A stretch of 64,000 nucleotides of DNA, from positions 2,493,971 through 2,557,970 of the forward strand of contig NZ_KK211190.1 in NCBI RefSeq assembly GCF_000620865.1. The letters are read 5' to 3'. Origin of the DNA: Exiguobacterium sibiricum 7-3. GTDB taxonomy: Bacteria; Bacillota; Bacilli; Exiguobacteriales; Exiguobacteriaceae. Below, one piece after another: positions 48,824-58,581 of the stretch. The notes under the pieces were generated by a model. The model ran no database searches, was not told the origin of the DNA, and saw only the letters and a list, made by a program, of their open reading frames with translations. A program made the position numbers and the translations under genes. Each line of letters starts with the position of its first letter. Position 1 is the stretch's first letter.

Positions 48824-51382
48824 TTACGGCAATAAAATCCGGTCTTTTTTCTTTGAAATCAGACGTGTCGCTTTTAAAATCGCAATCGTTAACGATTGAC
48901 GTTTACGGTATGCGAGGTAACGTCCTTCCCACTTCGGATCATATTTTTCCTTATAGCGTCTCAACCCGGTAAAGCTGTACATGTAGCGGATGTTGTTGAA
49001 TACATCGGCAGCTACACGTTCCTGCCAAAATGATGTTTCGTCCTCACCAACGGATGAGAGCGGAGCCATTCCCATATTAAAGGTATGGTAGCCCTGCTCA
49101 GTCGCATAGTCAAACAAGCGGATAAACATGGCATCCATAATCCCGTTCGGACCATCCGGACGAAAACGCATCAAATCAATCGAGAGAACACCTTCCTGAT
49201 ACGCCGGCATGAATGTCATGAAGCCAAGGATCTGCCGATTGGCATCACGCATGATACCAATCGGGGCTTGATTCAAATAAGACTCGTTGAAATAGCCCAA
49301 TGAAAATCCTTTTTCGGACTTCCCTCCTAACCATTCATCCGAGACGTCACGTAATTGGTTCAGCAACGCTTCACTGAACGGAGGTGATACGACTTCAAAT
49401 GTCATGCCTTCCCGTTCAAAACGATTTTTAATGGAACGTAATCCGGCCCGTTTTTTCCCGGAAACGGTAAAGGTCGTCATGTCGACGATTGCTTCTTCCC
49501 CGAGTTTAAAGAAGTTAAAGCCAAAATCATGATACAACGACATGTTCTGTGCCTGAATCTGATAGATATTCGGGATATAACCCAAATCCTCGACACGCCG
49601 TAAAAAACAGGCAATCAACTGGGAATGTTCTTCCGGATTTCCGCTCGGATCACCAAGCATCATAATCCGGTTTCCGGTCTGACTGAACTGAATAAATGAA
49701 CGTCCGGACTCAGAGAAGAAAAAGCGTTTATCGCCGAGAAAAGCCAGGTGACTTAAATAATTTCCCCCTTCTTCCGTCAAGACATCCTTAACTTTTTGCA
49801 GATCTAACTTTTCACCCAAGACCGGCTGATTAAACGTATTGAATAAACGAATGAAGACGAGTGTGTAGACAAGTGCAAAAATCGAGGCACTCGCAGCAAA
49901 CATGAAGATCTCATGCGCAGGATAGACCTTTGTTCCGTCAGCCGAACCGAGTGTATAAAAGGCATATCCGAAGAAGATGAATCCGCCGATGTATAAAAAA
50001 CCGGCAAAAGCTGCCCGGATCAGTCGAGTCGTCGTAATCAGCGTCCGTTCACGATGAAAGGCATTTCTTGACATTGTGACCAACACCAAGACAATCAGAA
50101 CGACGGATAAGGAGATCAAGTTAAATCCACGCAACGCCATCCCAATCAAAGCAAAAGCCGAAACACCATAAATCATATACAGCGAACGTTTCGTCCGTCG
50201 GTACAGAGACGGGGCAAGCAGTACATACAACAAGCCGGCCATCAAAAAGAAACTGTTCGCAAGCAGCAACAATTCATGCGGCAGACGGGCTTCCAAGTAT
50301 TCATACTGCGTCGAGTTAGGGGGTAAAATCGCCAACCCCCAAATCGCGATGCCTGCGAGTAACGTAATCAAGGCTAATGTAAAATGTCGTACTTTACTTA
50401 AAAAGCGTAACTGAAGCCGCCAAATGACACCACCGACCTCAACAGACGGACCGACAATCGGTTTATCCTCAATCATCTTGACGACCGGACCACTGAACTC
50501 ACGCGCCGAGAAAATGACGCCGATCACGAATGGAATCAAATAATACACCAGACGATAAATCAGCAATCCGGTAAGGACGATACCTTCTTCGACACCGGCG
50601 CGCTGCATGCCAATCAAAAAAACCAAGTCGAACGAACCGAATCCACCCGGCACCATCGAAATCAATCCGGCAGTTGCGGCGATGATGAAGACGCCGATGA
50701 CTTTAGAAAAACTGACATCCGTTCCGAGTGCCGCCAGAATGAAATAGACGACGACTCCCGCACTGAACCATTCCGCCAGTGAGACAAGCGAATAGAGGGC
50801 AATGGATGACGGACGGATACTGCTGCTCCCCCGTCGGAAAGTAAACAACAGATAGACCGGGAAGAAAAAGGCAACACCGATGATGACCGGCCATAACCAT
50901 TTCTTTAAATCCAACACTTCAAACGCCGGAAAAACGTTTAATAAGGATAATGCCGATAAAATCGATAATCCGCTGATCAGTGTCGGAGCCATCCAACCGA
51001 TGGCTTTCAATAACCGGGTTCCTTCGACGAACGGTCGATAGAGGGCTGTTCTGACGCCCATTCCGGCAAGTCCTCCAAAACCGATGATCCCGTTAAACGA
51101 GTTGGCAATCCAAGATGCCCGGAAAATCAGCCCGATCGGAACCTTCACTTGAAGCGAACGCAATAAAAAGAAATCGTAAAAAAACATCGTCGCGACCGCT
51201 GCAAGTCCCGACACAATCAATAAAATGAACTTCCAGGACGGAATTTGCTGAATCGCCCGAATCGATTCTTTTAACGATAGACTTCTTAATTCGTTTTGTC
51301 CTTGATAAAAAATGAACGCAATCAAGATAATCGGCAAAATGATTTTCGCCATTGTCAACACACGTTGTTTATTGAATCTCAT
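48824..51382 (-). CDS. mprF: Phosphatidylglycerol lysyltransferase/flippase
   Basis: An 852-residue protein, the usual MprF length. The N-terminal flippase domain has about eight helices (about 10-320, 'NSFNGIIGFGGLAGMGVRTALYR', 'SMVPGGFGSFDLVFLIGMQ'), further helices run to about 505, and a cytoplasmic aminoacyl-transferase domain (about 530-845, DUF2156-like GNAT fold) contains 'FMLGDPSG'-type and 'HTFNMGMAPLSS' segments. It adds lysine (or alanine) from tRNA to phosphatidylglycerol and flips it, giving resistance to cationic peptides. Its ATG overlaps the stop of the MATE gene (ATGA). Confidence 0.9.
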   Translation of the reverse strand: MRFNKQRVLTMAKIILPIILIAFIFYQGQNELRSLSLKESIRAIQQIPSWKFILLIVSGLAAVATMFFYDFFLLRSLQVKVPIGLIFRASWIANSFNGIIGFGGLAGMGVRTALYRPFVEGTRLLKAIGWMAPTLISGLSILSALSLLNVFPAFEVLDLKKWLWPVIIGVAFFFPVYLLFTFRRGSSSIRPSSIALYSLVSLAEWFSAGVVVYFILAALGTDVSFSKVIGVFIIAATAGLISMVPGGFGSFDLVFLIGMQRAGVEEGIVLTGLLIYRLVYYLIPFVIGVIFSAREFSGPVVKMIEDKPIVGPSVEVGGVIWRLQLRFLSKVRHFTLALITLLAGIAIWGLAILPPNSTQYEYLEARLPHELLLLANSFFLMAGLLYVLLAPSLYRRTKRSLYMIYGVSAFALIGMALRGFNLISLSVVLIVLVLVTMSRNAFHRERTLITTTRLIRAAFAGFLYIGGFIFFGYAFYTLGSADGTKVYPAHEIFMFAASASIFALVYTLVFIRLFNTFNQPVLGEKLDLQKVKDVLTEEGGNYLSHLAFLGDKRFFFSESGRSFIQFSQTGNRIMMLGDPSGNPEEHSQLIACFLRRVEDLGYIPNIYQIQAQNMSLYHDFGFNFFKLGEEAIVDMTTFTVSGKKRAGLRSIKNRFEREGMTFEVVSPPFSEALLNQLRDVSDEWLGGKSEKGFSLGYFNESYLNQAPIGIMRDANRQILGFMTFMPAYQEGVLSIDLMRFRPDGPNGIMDAMFIRLFDYATEQGYHTFNMGMAPLSSVGEDETSFWQERVAADVFNNIRYMYSFTGLRRYKEKYDPKWEGRYLAYRKRQSLTIAILKATRLISKKKDRILLP

Positions 51383-52734
51383 TTCACGACCTCCTTTGAT
51401 TTTCTGACAAGATGCATCAGGCGGAGCAGGAGAAGACTGGCTCCAACGGCAAGTCCGATGATCAATCCCCACCAATACCCGTCCGGTCCAAGTTCCGTAA
51501 ACCGCTCAAAATAAAATCCGAGTGGCAGTCCGATGACCCAGTACGCGGTAATCGTCAAAATAAACGTGACGTTGACATCTTTAAATCCACGGAGCGCTCC
51601 TTGCGTCGGCGCTGCGACCGCATCGGATAACTGAAAGAAAATCGCTAAAATCATGAAATGAGCCGCCATTTTGATGACTGCCGGATCATTGCTGTAAAGT
51701 GCCGCAATCCGTTCATTTTGAATGTACAGCAATCCACCTGAGAAAAGGGAGACAACCAGGCACAGCAACAGGCCAATCCATACGTATTGAACAGCATCCT
51801 TGACCCGCTTGGCTCCCATCTCGAACCCGACCGTAATCGTCAGGGCTGATGCAGCCGAGAGCGGAATCATGTAGACGAACGAGGCAAAGTTGATCGCTGC
51901 CTGATAGGCTCCAATGACGACATCGCCGTAGGCGCCAAGCAGCAAAGTCACGGCTGAAAAGATACTGACTTCCGAAAAGATCGCTAAGCCGATTGGCGCA
52001 CCGAGCAAGACCAATTCCTTGATTCTTTTTACATCCGGTTTATAAAAACGACGGAGAATCCCGAGCCGTTGAAACAGTTCACCTTTTAAGACGACACCAA
52101 TAACTGCAATACATAAAATCCAGTATGTGATGGCTGTCGCCACTCCTGCTCCAATACCGCCCAGTTCCGGGAAACCAAACTTTCCGAAGATAAACAGATA
52201 GTTGAAAGCAACATTAATGGGTAAAGAGAATAATAATAACGTCATTGTGATGTTCGATTTGCCTAACGAATCAATTAAGGTACGCAGGACGAAGAAAACG
52301 AACATCGGAATGATACCAAAACCTAACATGACAAGATAGATGCGGGCAACATGGCGTGCCTGATCCGATAATTCCATTTGGTTCAAAATCGGATTAACGA
52401 GCACTAGTCCAAGCAGAATCGTCAAAACGATAATGACGACGGACACATACAATGCCTGTATCACGATTCGCTTCACTTCCCGCTCTTTTCTTGCTCCCAT
52501 TGCTTGGGACACAAGTGGCGCCACGGCTAATAAAATACCCGTCAATCCTGTATAAACAGGTGCCCACAGACTGGCTCCGACGCCGACGCCCGCTAAATCA
52601 GCCGACCCGTATCGTCCGGCCATGACCGTATCAAAAAAACTAATTAAGTAAAACGCTACCTGTGTCACCAGAATCGGAAAGAAAATCTTCATGAACTGTT
52701 GAATCTTTCCCGATAGCGTAGTTGTCTCTAACAT
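51379..52734 (-). CDS. MATE-family efflux transporter
   Basis: A 451-residue, twelve-helix MATE antiporter with two pseudo-repeats ('FFPILVTQVAFYLISFFDTVMAGRYGSADLAGVGVGASLW' at the N-terminus and 'GAPIGLAIFSEVSIFSAVTLLLGAYGDVVIGAYQAA' in the second half). NorM-like; exports drugs or cations by Na+ or H+ exchange. The start is ATG 52734 behind TGGTGG; the longer open frame to 52839 would overlap the divergent CHAD gene. Overlap with mprF implies joint expression. Confidence 0.9.
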   Translation of the reverse strand: MLETTTLSGKIQQFMKIFFPILVTQVAFYLISFFDTVMAGRYGSADLAGVGVGASLWAPVYTGLTGILLAVAPLVSQAMGARKEREVKRIVIQALYVSVVIIVLTILLGLVLVNPILNQMELSDQARHVARIYLVMLGFGIIPMFVFFVLRTLIDSLGKSNITMTLLLFSLPINVAFNYLFIFGKFGFPELGGIGAGVATAITYWILCIAVIGVVLKGELFQRLGILRRFYKPDVKRIKELVLLGAPIGLAIFSEVSIFSAVTLLLGAYGDVVIGAYQAAINFASFVYMIPLSAASALTITVGFEMGAKRVKDAVQYVWIGLLLCLVVSLFSGGLLYIQNERIAALYSNDPAVIKMAAHFMILAIFFQLSDAVAAPTQGALRGFKDVNVTFILTITAYWVIGLPLGFYFERFTELGPDGYWWGLIIGLAVGASLLLLRLMHLVRKSKEVVK

Positions 52735-52830
52735 TGTTCCACCACATTCCAGGGCAACCTGCGCCCTATTTTTATTAAAGCATTCAGTTTCGCACTTTGT
52801 TCTACGTAAATTATTTAAGGAGGGATTCAT

Positions 52831-53613
52831 TTGAATCATCGTGATGCGGAAAATTTAACTTTTGAATTACTCGAGACCTGGTCGACATTTAATCATTATG
52901 CCGGGGAAGCTCAAACCTTTAAAAATCCTGAAGACGTCCACCAAGCGCGGATCCGTTTACGTAAATTAATCACATTCGCGAAGTTGGTGGATCAAACGGA
53001 GGAACCGATTTATCTCATTTGGAAACGATTGATGGCTGCGTTCGGTCAAGTCCGGGATCTTGATGTCCAACTCAGTCAACAAGCTGTTACTTCTCCCATT
53101 GAACAGTTATTCGCGGAACATCTTGCCTTACAACTGCAAGGCAAACGGGCCACGTTACTGGAAACGATGCATCTGTTGATTTCTGATGAACTGGACCGCT
53201 CCGTCCGTCGATTTTTAGCCGGCCGGTTAACAAAACAATTAAAACGGATTGATGAAAAAGATCTTCTTCAGACAGCTGAAAAACGATTTGATAAAAAGAA
53301 ACTTCACTATGAAAAAGTTCAGCATAAGGAAGGGAACAAGCGGATTCAGATGATGCATGAGTTACGGCTTGCAACGAAGTTCTACCGCTATACGGTCGAG
53401 TATTTACGTCCTTATACCGATTTTCCGAAATCGTCCGTCGACCGGTTAAAACGGATTCAAACCCAATTAGGTGATATCAATGATACGTATAACCGCCTCG
53501 AACGTTGGCGCATCTTCAGCGTTCCTGACGATCAGCTTGCGCAACAACAAAAAGAAATCACCCGGCTTGAGAAAAAGCTTTCGAAACTGCTTGATCAAAT
53601 GACGTTTGATTAA
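52831..53613 (+). CDS. CHAD-domain protein
   Basis: A 260-residue helical protein with the CHAD signature: conserved His and basic residues in 'DVHQARIRLRKL', then 'FGQVRDLDVQL', and a second repeat 'MHELRLATKFYRYTVEYL' with 'LGDINDTYNRL'. CHAD domains bind polyphosphate. No CYTH or polyphosphate kinase gene is adjacent. TTG start behind AAGGAGGG. Its stop codon overlaps that of the convergent glsA gene. Confidence 0.85.
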   Translation: MNHRDAENLTFELLETWSTFNHYAGEAQTFKNPEDVHQARIRLRKLITFAKLVDQTEEPIYLIWKRLMAAFGQVRDLDVQLSQQAVTSPIEQLFAEHLALQLQGKRATLLETMHLLISDELDRSVRRFLAGRLTKQLKRIDEKDLLQTAEKRFDKKKLHYEKVQHKEGNKRIQMMHELRLATKFYRYTVEYLRPYTDFPKSSVDRLKRIQTQLGDINDTYNRLERWRIFSVPDDQLAQQQKEITRLEKKLSKLLDQMTFD

Positions 53614-54542
53614 GGATGACGCTGGACGAGCAACTCTAACATCTTCGTTCCGGCAATCGAATTCCCTTTCAAGTCAAGTGCCGGTCCGAAGATGCCGATT
53701 CCAAGGTCCGCCATGTCGAAGTCACTTCGACCACAGGCAACGATGGCACCTGATACCCCGCTTTTTCCGGGTAACCCGACCTGGACTGAAAATTCTCCGG
53801 ACGCATCGTACATCCCGCATGTCGTCATGATCGCTCGGATGATTCGTGCATTACGGCGGGAGATGACTTGATTCCCGGATGGTGTTTTTCCGGACTGACT
53901 TAAGATTTTCCCCATCATTGCGAGTCCTTTACAATTGGTCAAAATCGCACACTGCTTCGTATAGACATCGATGATTTCTTCCACGTTTCCTTCGATGACT
54001 CCATGATACCGCATGAAGTACAGCAGAGCCCGATTTAAGTCGGTCGTCTCGAATTCGGATTTAGCGACCTCTGCGTCATATTTGACCATATCAAGTTCGA
54101 TATCCAGCAGATCGGCAATGAATTGGCGTAACCGGTTCAGCTTATCGGCGGCGTCTTCCCCCGGTAACATGCTCGTCACCGCGAGTGCACCGGCATTGAT
54201 CATCGGATTAAGGGGTTTCGTCGGAATCGTCTCTTCAAGCTTCGCAATCGAGTTGAATGCGTCTCCCGTCGGTTCCATACCGACCTTCGAGAACACGTAA
54301 TCTTCACCAAATGTCTCGAGGACAAAGGCTAACGTGATGATTTTTGAAACACTTTGTAAGGTGAACATCGTTTCGGCATCTCCCGCTGATACAAAACTGC
54401 CGTCTGCATTACAAACAGCGATTCCAAGCTGGGTCGGTTCCGATTTTGCCAGTTCTGGTATATAACTCGCCACCTGTCCAAGTACGGTATAGGGGCGACA
54501 TTCAGCGATCAACTCTTCTAGTTGTTGTTGCGTTACGTTCAT
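53610..54542 (-). CDS. glsA: Glutaminase
   Basis: A 310-residue serine-dependent glutaminase of the beta-lactamase-like fold: catalytic S-x-x-K in 'FTLQSVSKIITLAF', 'NPMINAGALAVTSM', 'YFMRYHGVIEGNVEE' and 'GLPGKSGVSGAIVA'. It hydrolyses glutamine to glutamate. ATG 54542 behind AGAGGG. It ends within the last codon of the convergent CHAD gene, leaving no room for a separate terminator. Confidence 0.95.
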   Translation of the reverse strand: MNVTQQQLEELIAECRPYTVLGQVASYIPELAKSEPTQLGIAVCNADGSFVSAGDAETMFTLQSVSKIITLAFVLETFGEDYVFSKVGMEPTGDAFNSIAKLEETIPTKPLNPMINAGALAVTSMLPGEDAADKLNRLRQFIADLLDIELDMVKYDAEVAKSEFETTDLNRALLYFMRYHGVIEGNVEEIIDVYTKQCAILTNCKGLAMMGKILSQSGKTPSGNQVISRRNARIIRAIMTTCGMYDASGEFSVQVGLPGKSGVSGAIVACGRSDFDMADLGIGIFGPALDLKGNSIAGTKMLELLVQRHP

Positions 54543-54631
54543 CGTAGTCCCTCTTCCTGTCGTTTTCATTAGCTTATCATGCTTTTTCGTCACGAGATAT
54601 GCCGTTGTTCTTTTTAGTTTTCCCTCTCATG

Positions 54632-54678
54632 AAAAAGGTCGTCTCCCCTCTGACAGTCAGAGGATGAGACGACCTTTT
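54632..54678 (-). terminator. Terminator of the clpB operon
   Basis: The outer stem AAAAGGTCGTCTC / GAGACGACCTTTT encloses an inner CCTCTGAC / GTCAGAGG stem and is followed by T residues on the minus strand. Confidence 0.9.
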
Positions 54679-54688
54679 GAACTATACT

Positions 54689-57262
54689 TTAGCGGATAAC
54701 CAATTCTGTACCGTCTGTATCAATCGCGACATGCGAACCATCCTGGATGGAGCCACTAATCAGAGCCCGTGCCAGTTTCGTTTCAATCGTCCGCTGGATG
54801 TACCGGTTGATTGGACGTGCTCCGTATTGTGGTTCAAACGCCTCGTTGAAAATTAACGTTTTTGCCGCTTCTGTTACATCGATTGTAATTTCACGACCGG
54901 ACAGACGATCTGCCATCTTGCTGACTGCTTTGTCGATGATCCGTTCGATTTCCGCCCGGTGGAGAGGATGGAAGAGGATCGTGTCATCAATCCGGTTCAG
55001 GAATTCCGGCCGGAAATACTTTTTCAGCTCTTGACGGACCGCTTCTTCTTCTGCCGCATCAATCTCCCCGTCTTTTGCCGCTTCGAGCAAAATATTCGAT
55101 CCGATGTTAGATGTCATGATGACAATTGTGTTCTTGAAATCGACCATTCGTCCTTGAGCATCAGTCAAACGGCCATCGTCCAATACTTGAAGTAAAATAT
55201 TAAAGACGTCACCATGTGCTTTTTCGATTTCGTCAAACAACAACACCGAATACGGACTCCGGCGGACGGCTTCCGTCAATTGACCGCCTTCTTCATAACC
55301 GACATAACCGGGAGGTGCTCCGACCAGGCGGGAAACATTGTGTTTCTCCATGTATTCGGACATATCGATCCGAACGATGTGTTCCTCACTGTCAAACATG
55401 GCTGCTGCGAGAGCTTTCGCAAGCTCCGTTTTCCCGACCCCTGTCGGTCCAAGGAACAGGAACGAACCGATTGGACGATTCGGATCTTTGATTCCCGCCC
55501 GTGCCCGGATGACAGCATCCGAAACCAGCCGGACTGCTTCATCCTGACCAAAAACACGTTCATGTAATGTATCTTCTAAATACAGTAACTTTTCGCGTTC
55601 CCCTTGTGCGAGACGGCTGACGGGAATTCCCGTCCACTTCGACACGATATCGGAAATTTCTTCGTCTGTCACAGCTTCCCGGACGAGTTCATGCGAGACG
55701 TGTTCCGCTGATTCTTCCGCCACTTTCAACTGATTTTCAAGTGCCGGAATCTGTCCGTATTTGATTTCAGACGCTGTATTCAAATCATATCGTCCTTCTG
55801 CTTCCTGAAGAGCGAGTTTTGCTTTTTCAAGATCTGCCCGCAACTGCTGAACGTTTTGGGAACTGTCTTTCTCGCGTTCCCATCGTGTCCGGAGCGCACT
55901 TTCGTCTTCCCGGACAGAACTGAGTTCCTGTTGCAGAGTCTCGAGTCGTTTCCGGGATGCTTCATCGGTTTCTTTTTTCAGTGCTGCTTCTTCAATTTCA
56001 AGTTGCATGACACGTCGGACTAACGAATCCAGTTCCGCCGGCATCGATTCCATGTCGGTCCGAATCATCGCACACGCTTCATCCACTAAATCAATGGCTT
56101 TATCGGGCATGAAACGGTCCGTGATGTACCGGTCTGACAGGATGGCTGCCGCAACCAGGGCATTATCATGAATCCGGACACCATGATGGATTTCAAACCG
56201 TTCTTTCAGCCCACGTAAAATCGAAATCGTATCTTCGACATCCGGTTCCGCGACCAGCACTTGTTGGAAGCGGCGTTCAAGCGCAGGATCTTTTTCGATG
56301 TACTTCCGGTATTCATCTAAAGTCGTCGCACCGATACAGTGCAGCTCTCCGCGGGCAAGCATCGGTTTCAGCATGTTTCCGGCATCCATCGCGCCTTCAG
56401 TCTTCCCGGCACCGACAATCGTGTGCAATTCGTCGATGAACAACAGAATCTGTCCTTCTGCTTCCTTAACTTCATTTAAAACCGCCTGAAGACGTTCTTC
56501 GAATTCACCACGGTATTTGGCACCCGCGACAAGCGTACTCATATCGAGGCTGAACAACTGTTTGTTTTTCAGGCTCTCCGGTACATCGCCCCGGACGATC
56601 CGTTGGGCCAGGCCTTCGACGATTGCCGTTTTCCCGACCCCCGGTTCGCCGATTAAGACCGGGTTATTTTTCGTTTTGCGGCTGAGAATCCGGATGACCC
56701 GGCGAATCTCGTCATCCCGTCCGATGACCGGATCCGTTTTACCGGACCGGAAATCCGCGACGAGATCCCGCCCGTATTTCTTCAGGACATCAAAGGTGGC
56801 TTCCGGATTTTTCGTCGTCACCTTCCGATTACCGCGCATTTCAATGATTGCTTCTCGCAAGACCTGTTCCGTCACACCTTGACTCCGCAAATATTGTGTC
56901 GCCGGACTGGATTGTTTCACAAGACCTAATAATAAGTGCTCGACAGATACGTAATCGTCCTGCATCAAACGGGCTTCGGTTTCCGCTTCCGTCAAGACCT
57001 GCAACAAGGAGTTGCTGATGCGCGGCGTCGAGGATTGAGCAAGCGCCGGTAACCGTCCGAGTGCTTCATTGACTCCTGTCTCTAGCTGATCAATCCGTTG
57101 GTCGAGCTTCTCAAAAACAATCCGTGCAATCCCCTCTTCTTGTGAAAGCAGAGCCAGCAACAAGTGCCACTCTGTAATCTCACTGTGTCGACGTTGTTTG
57201 GCAATGGCTTGTGCCGATACGATGGCTTCATGTGCCCGGTCCGTTAATTTTTCGAAATCCAT
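54689..57262 (-). CDS. clpB: ATP-dependent disaggregase ClpB
   Basis: An 857-residue Hsp100 with N-domain repeats (about 1-145), AAA1 with Walker A '[15 protein letters not shown]', a long middle coiled-coil domain (about 405-525) that distinguishes ClpB from ClpC, and AAA2 with '[15 protein letters not shown]'. The usual short C-terminal domain is present. It rescues aggregated proteins with DnaK. It lies 7 nt after a J-protein gene and is under a CtsR-overlapped promoter. Confidence 0.95.
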   Translation of the reverse strand: MDFEKLTDRAHEAIVSAQAIAKQRRHSEITEWHLLLALLSQEEGIARIVFEKLDQRIDQLETGVNEALGRLPALAQSSTPRISNSLLQVLTEAETEARLMQDDYVSVEHLLLGLVKQSSPATQYLRSQGVTEQVLREAIIEMRGNRKVTTKNPEATFDVLKKYGRDLVADFRSGKTDPVIGRDDEIRRVIRILSRKTKNNPVLIGEPGVGKTAIVEGLAQRIVRGDVPESLKNKQLFSLDMSTLVAGAKYRGEFEERLQAVLNEVKEAEGQILLFIDELHTIVGAGKTEGAMDAGNMLKPMLARGELHCIGATTLDEYRKYIEKDPALERRFQQVLVAEPDVEDTISILRGLKERFEIHHGVRIHDNALVAAAILSDRYITDRFMPDKAIDLVDEACAMIRTDMESMPAELDSLVRRVMQLEIEEAALKKETDEASRKRLETLQQELSSVREDESALRTRWEREKDSSQNVQQLRADLEKAKLALQEAEGRYDLNTASEIKYGQIPALENQLKVAEESAEHVSHELVREAVTDEEISDIVSKWTGIPVSRLAQGEREKLLYLEDTLHERVFGQDEAVRLVSDAVIRARAGIKDPNRPIGSFLFLGPTGVGKTELAKALAAAMFDSEEHIVRIDMSEYMEKHNVSRLVGAPPGYVGYEEGGQLTEAVRRSPYSVLLFDEIEKAHGDVFNILLQVLDDGRLTDAQGRMVDFKNTIVIMTSNIGSNILLEAAKDGEIDAAEEEAVRQELKKYFRPEFLNRIDDTILFHPLHRAEIERIIDKAVSKMADRLSGREITIDVTEAAKTLIFNEAFEPQYGARPINRYIQRTIETKLARALISGSIQDGSHVAIDTDGTELVIR

Positions 57263-57269
57263 TTTTCCG

Positions 57270-58136
57270 TCACTCCTTCACAGATAAACGATTTTCCCAT
57301 TCTTCATAAAATGCTGGTTCCATTTCCGGCAGTTTGACTTCCAGTTGTACCAACAAGGCACCGCGATGTCCTTCCCGGTTACTGAGTCCCCGATTCGGGA
57401 TACGGAGACGGGACCCGGGTTTTGTGCCGGGCTTGATTTTCAATTTGACACGTTTTCCTTCCAACGTATCCGCCACGACTTCTCCCCCGAGAACAAATAC
57501 CGTCGGATAAACACGGACGGTCGAGATGACATCGGTTTCCTGACGGCGGAACTGCTCATCATCCTTCAGATGAATCGTCACATACACATCTCCCGCGATT
57601 CCTTTACGGTTACGTTTCGAACTTTTCCCGCGTAACCGGACTTTTTTTCCGTCATACAAATCTTTTGGCAAACTCATTTGGATGGCACCTGTCGCTAATC
57701 GGATCGTCACTTTATCATTTTGACTCAGATGACTTAACGGAACCGTCAATTCGAGTTCTTCGTCCGTTTCTTCCGGTTCTTGACTAAAAAACGAACCGAA
57801 CATATCTTCAAATCCAAACGATTGCCCTGCCGATCCGGTCGATCGGGATTGACGTCCGTTGAATTGGCGGAAAAGATCGTCATAGTCGGCTGACTGTCCA
57901 TACCCTGCTCCAGCCATCCGTTCATAGTTACTTCCATATTGATCATACTGCGCTCGTTTTTCTTCATCCCCGAGGACATCAAACGCTTCCTGAATATCTT
58001 TGAAACGCTGATCTGCACTCGCTTCCTGATTGACGTCCGGATGGTATTGTTTCGCAAGCTTCCGGTATGCCCGTTTGATTTCCTGGTTCGATGCTGTCTT
58101 CTCGACACCAAGCGTTCGATAATAGTCTTTCGCCAC
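57270..58136 (-). CDS. Class B J-domain co-chaperone (CbpA/DnaJ-like without zinc finger)
   Basis: A 288-residue protein: N-terminal J domain with '[14 protein letters not shown]' and the HPD triad in '[10 protein letters not shown]', a short Gly/Phe-poor linker and the DnaJ C-terminal beta domains (about 125-285, '[16 protein letters not shown]', '[15 protein letters not shown]'). There is no C-x-x-C-x-G zinc finger. GTG at 58136 is taken as start ([10 protein letters not shown]...), 8 nt after AGGGAG. Co-transcription with clpB suggests a dedicated partner for the disaggregation bichaperone. Confidence 0.9.
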   Translation of the reverse strand: MAKDYYRTLGVEKTASNQEIKRAYRKLAKQYHPDVNQEASADQRFKDIQEAFDVLGDEEKRAQYDQYGSNYERMAGAGYGQSADYDDLFRQFNGRQSRSTGSAGQSFGFEDMFGSFFSQEPEETDEELELTVPLSHLSQNDKVTIRLATGAIQMSLPKDLYDGKKVRLRGKSSKRNRKGIAGDVYVTIHLKDDEQFRRQETDVISTVRVYPTVFVLGGEVVADTLEGKRVKLKIKPGTKPGSRLRIPNRGLSNREGHRGALLVQLEVKLPEMEPAFYEEWENRLSVKE

Positions 58137-58172
58137 TCCGATCACTCCCTTAACTTTTTATTCTGTATCTTA

Positions 58173-58212
58173 ATTATAGAATTGGTCAGTCAATTGGTCA
58201 AATATAGTCAAA
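58173..58212 (-). promoter_or_regulatory. CtsR-controlled promoter of the J-protein/clpB operon
   Basis: Minus strand -35 TTGACC (58196-58201) and -10 TATAAT (58173-58178), 17-bp spacer. The CtsR heptad repeat GGTCAAATATAGTCAAA (plus strand 58196-58212) is a perfect match to RGTCAAANANRGTCAAA and covers the -35. A further GGTCA half-site lies in the spacer. Confidence 0.85.
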
Positions 58213-58328
58213 CTTTTTTTGACGATTCTTTTGTTCTTTTCACTTTACGCATTTTCCTCAAACAAGTTTCGTTCCAGGAAACCATGATATACTGACAACT
58301 AGCATTATGAAAAAGGAGCGATCAAGAC

Positions 58329-58520
58329 ATGGATGGTAAAAAACGCGCCGACGTCAAAATCGGGCAACACGTCAGTATCGTATTAAAACAAGACCAGCGG
58401 ACAGGAAAACGGACGGAAGGTATCGTCAAGGATCTGTTAACCAAGTCACCGAATCACCCGCACGGTATCAAAGTCCGTCTCGAAGACGGGCAAGTCGGTC
58501 GGGTTCAGGAAATCTTATAA
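58329..58520 (+). CDS. ywbE: YwbE-family protein
   Basis: A 63-residue basic protein 'RADVKIGQHVSIVLKQDQRTGKRTEGIVKDLLT...HGIKVRL' typical of the YwbE/DUF2196 family, a small SH3-like/KOW-like fold of unknown function. RBS AAAGGAGCG. Divergent from the clpB operon, with its own terminator. Confidence 0.85.
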   Translation: MDGKKRADVKIGQHVSIVLKQDQRTGKRTEGIVKDLLTKSPNHPHGIKVRLEDGQVGRVQEIL

Positions 58521-58531
58521 GAGAGCACATG

Positions 58532-58579
58532 AAAAAGACACCCGCTTTCCGGTCATCTGCCGGAGTACGGGTGTCTTTT
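58532..58579. terminator. Bidirectional terminator between ywbE and the M20 gene
   Basis: The stem AAAAGACACCCG / CGGGTGTCTTTT with an inner CCGG/CCGG pair lies between convergent genes. Confidence 0.9.
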
Positions 58580-58581
58580 CG

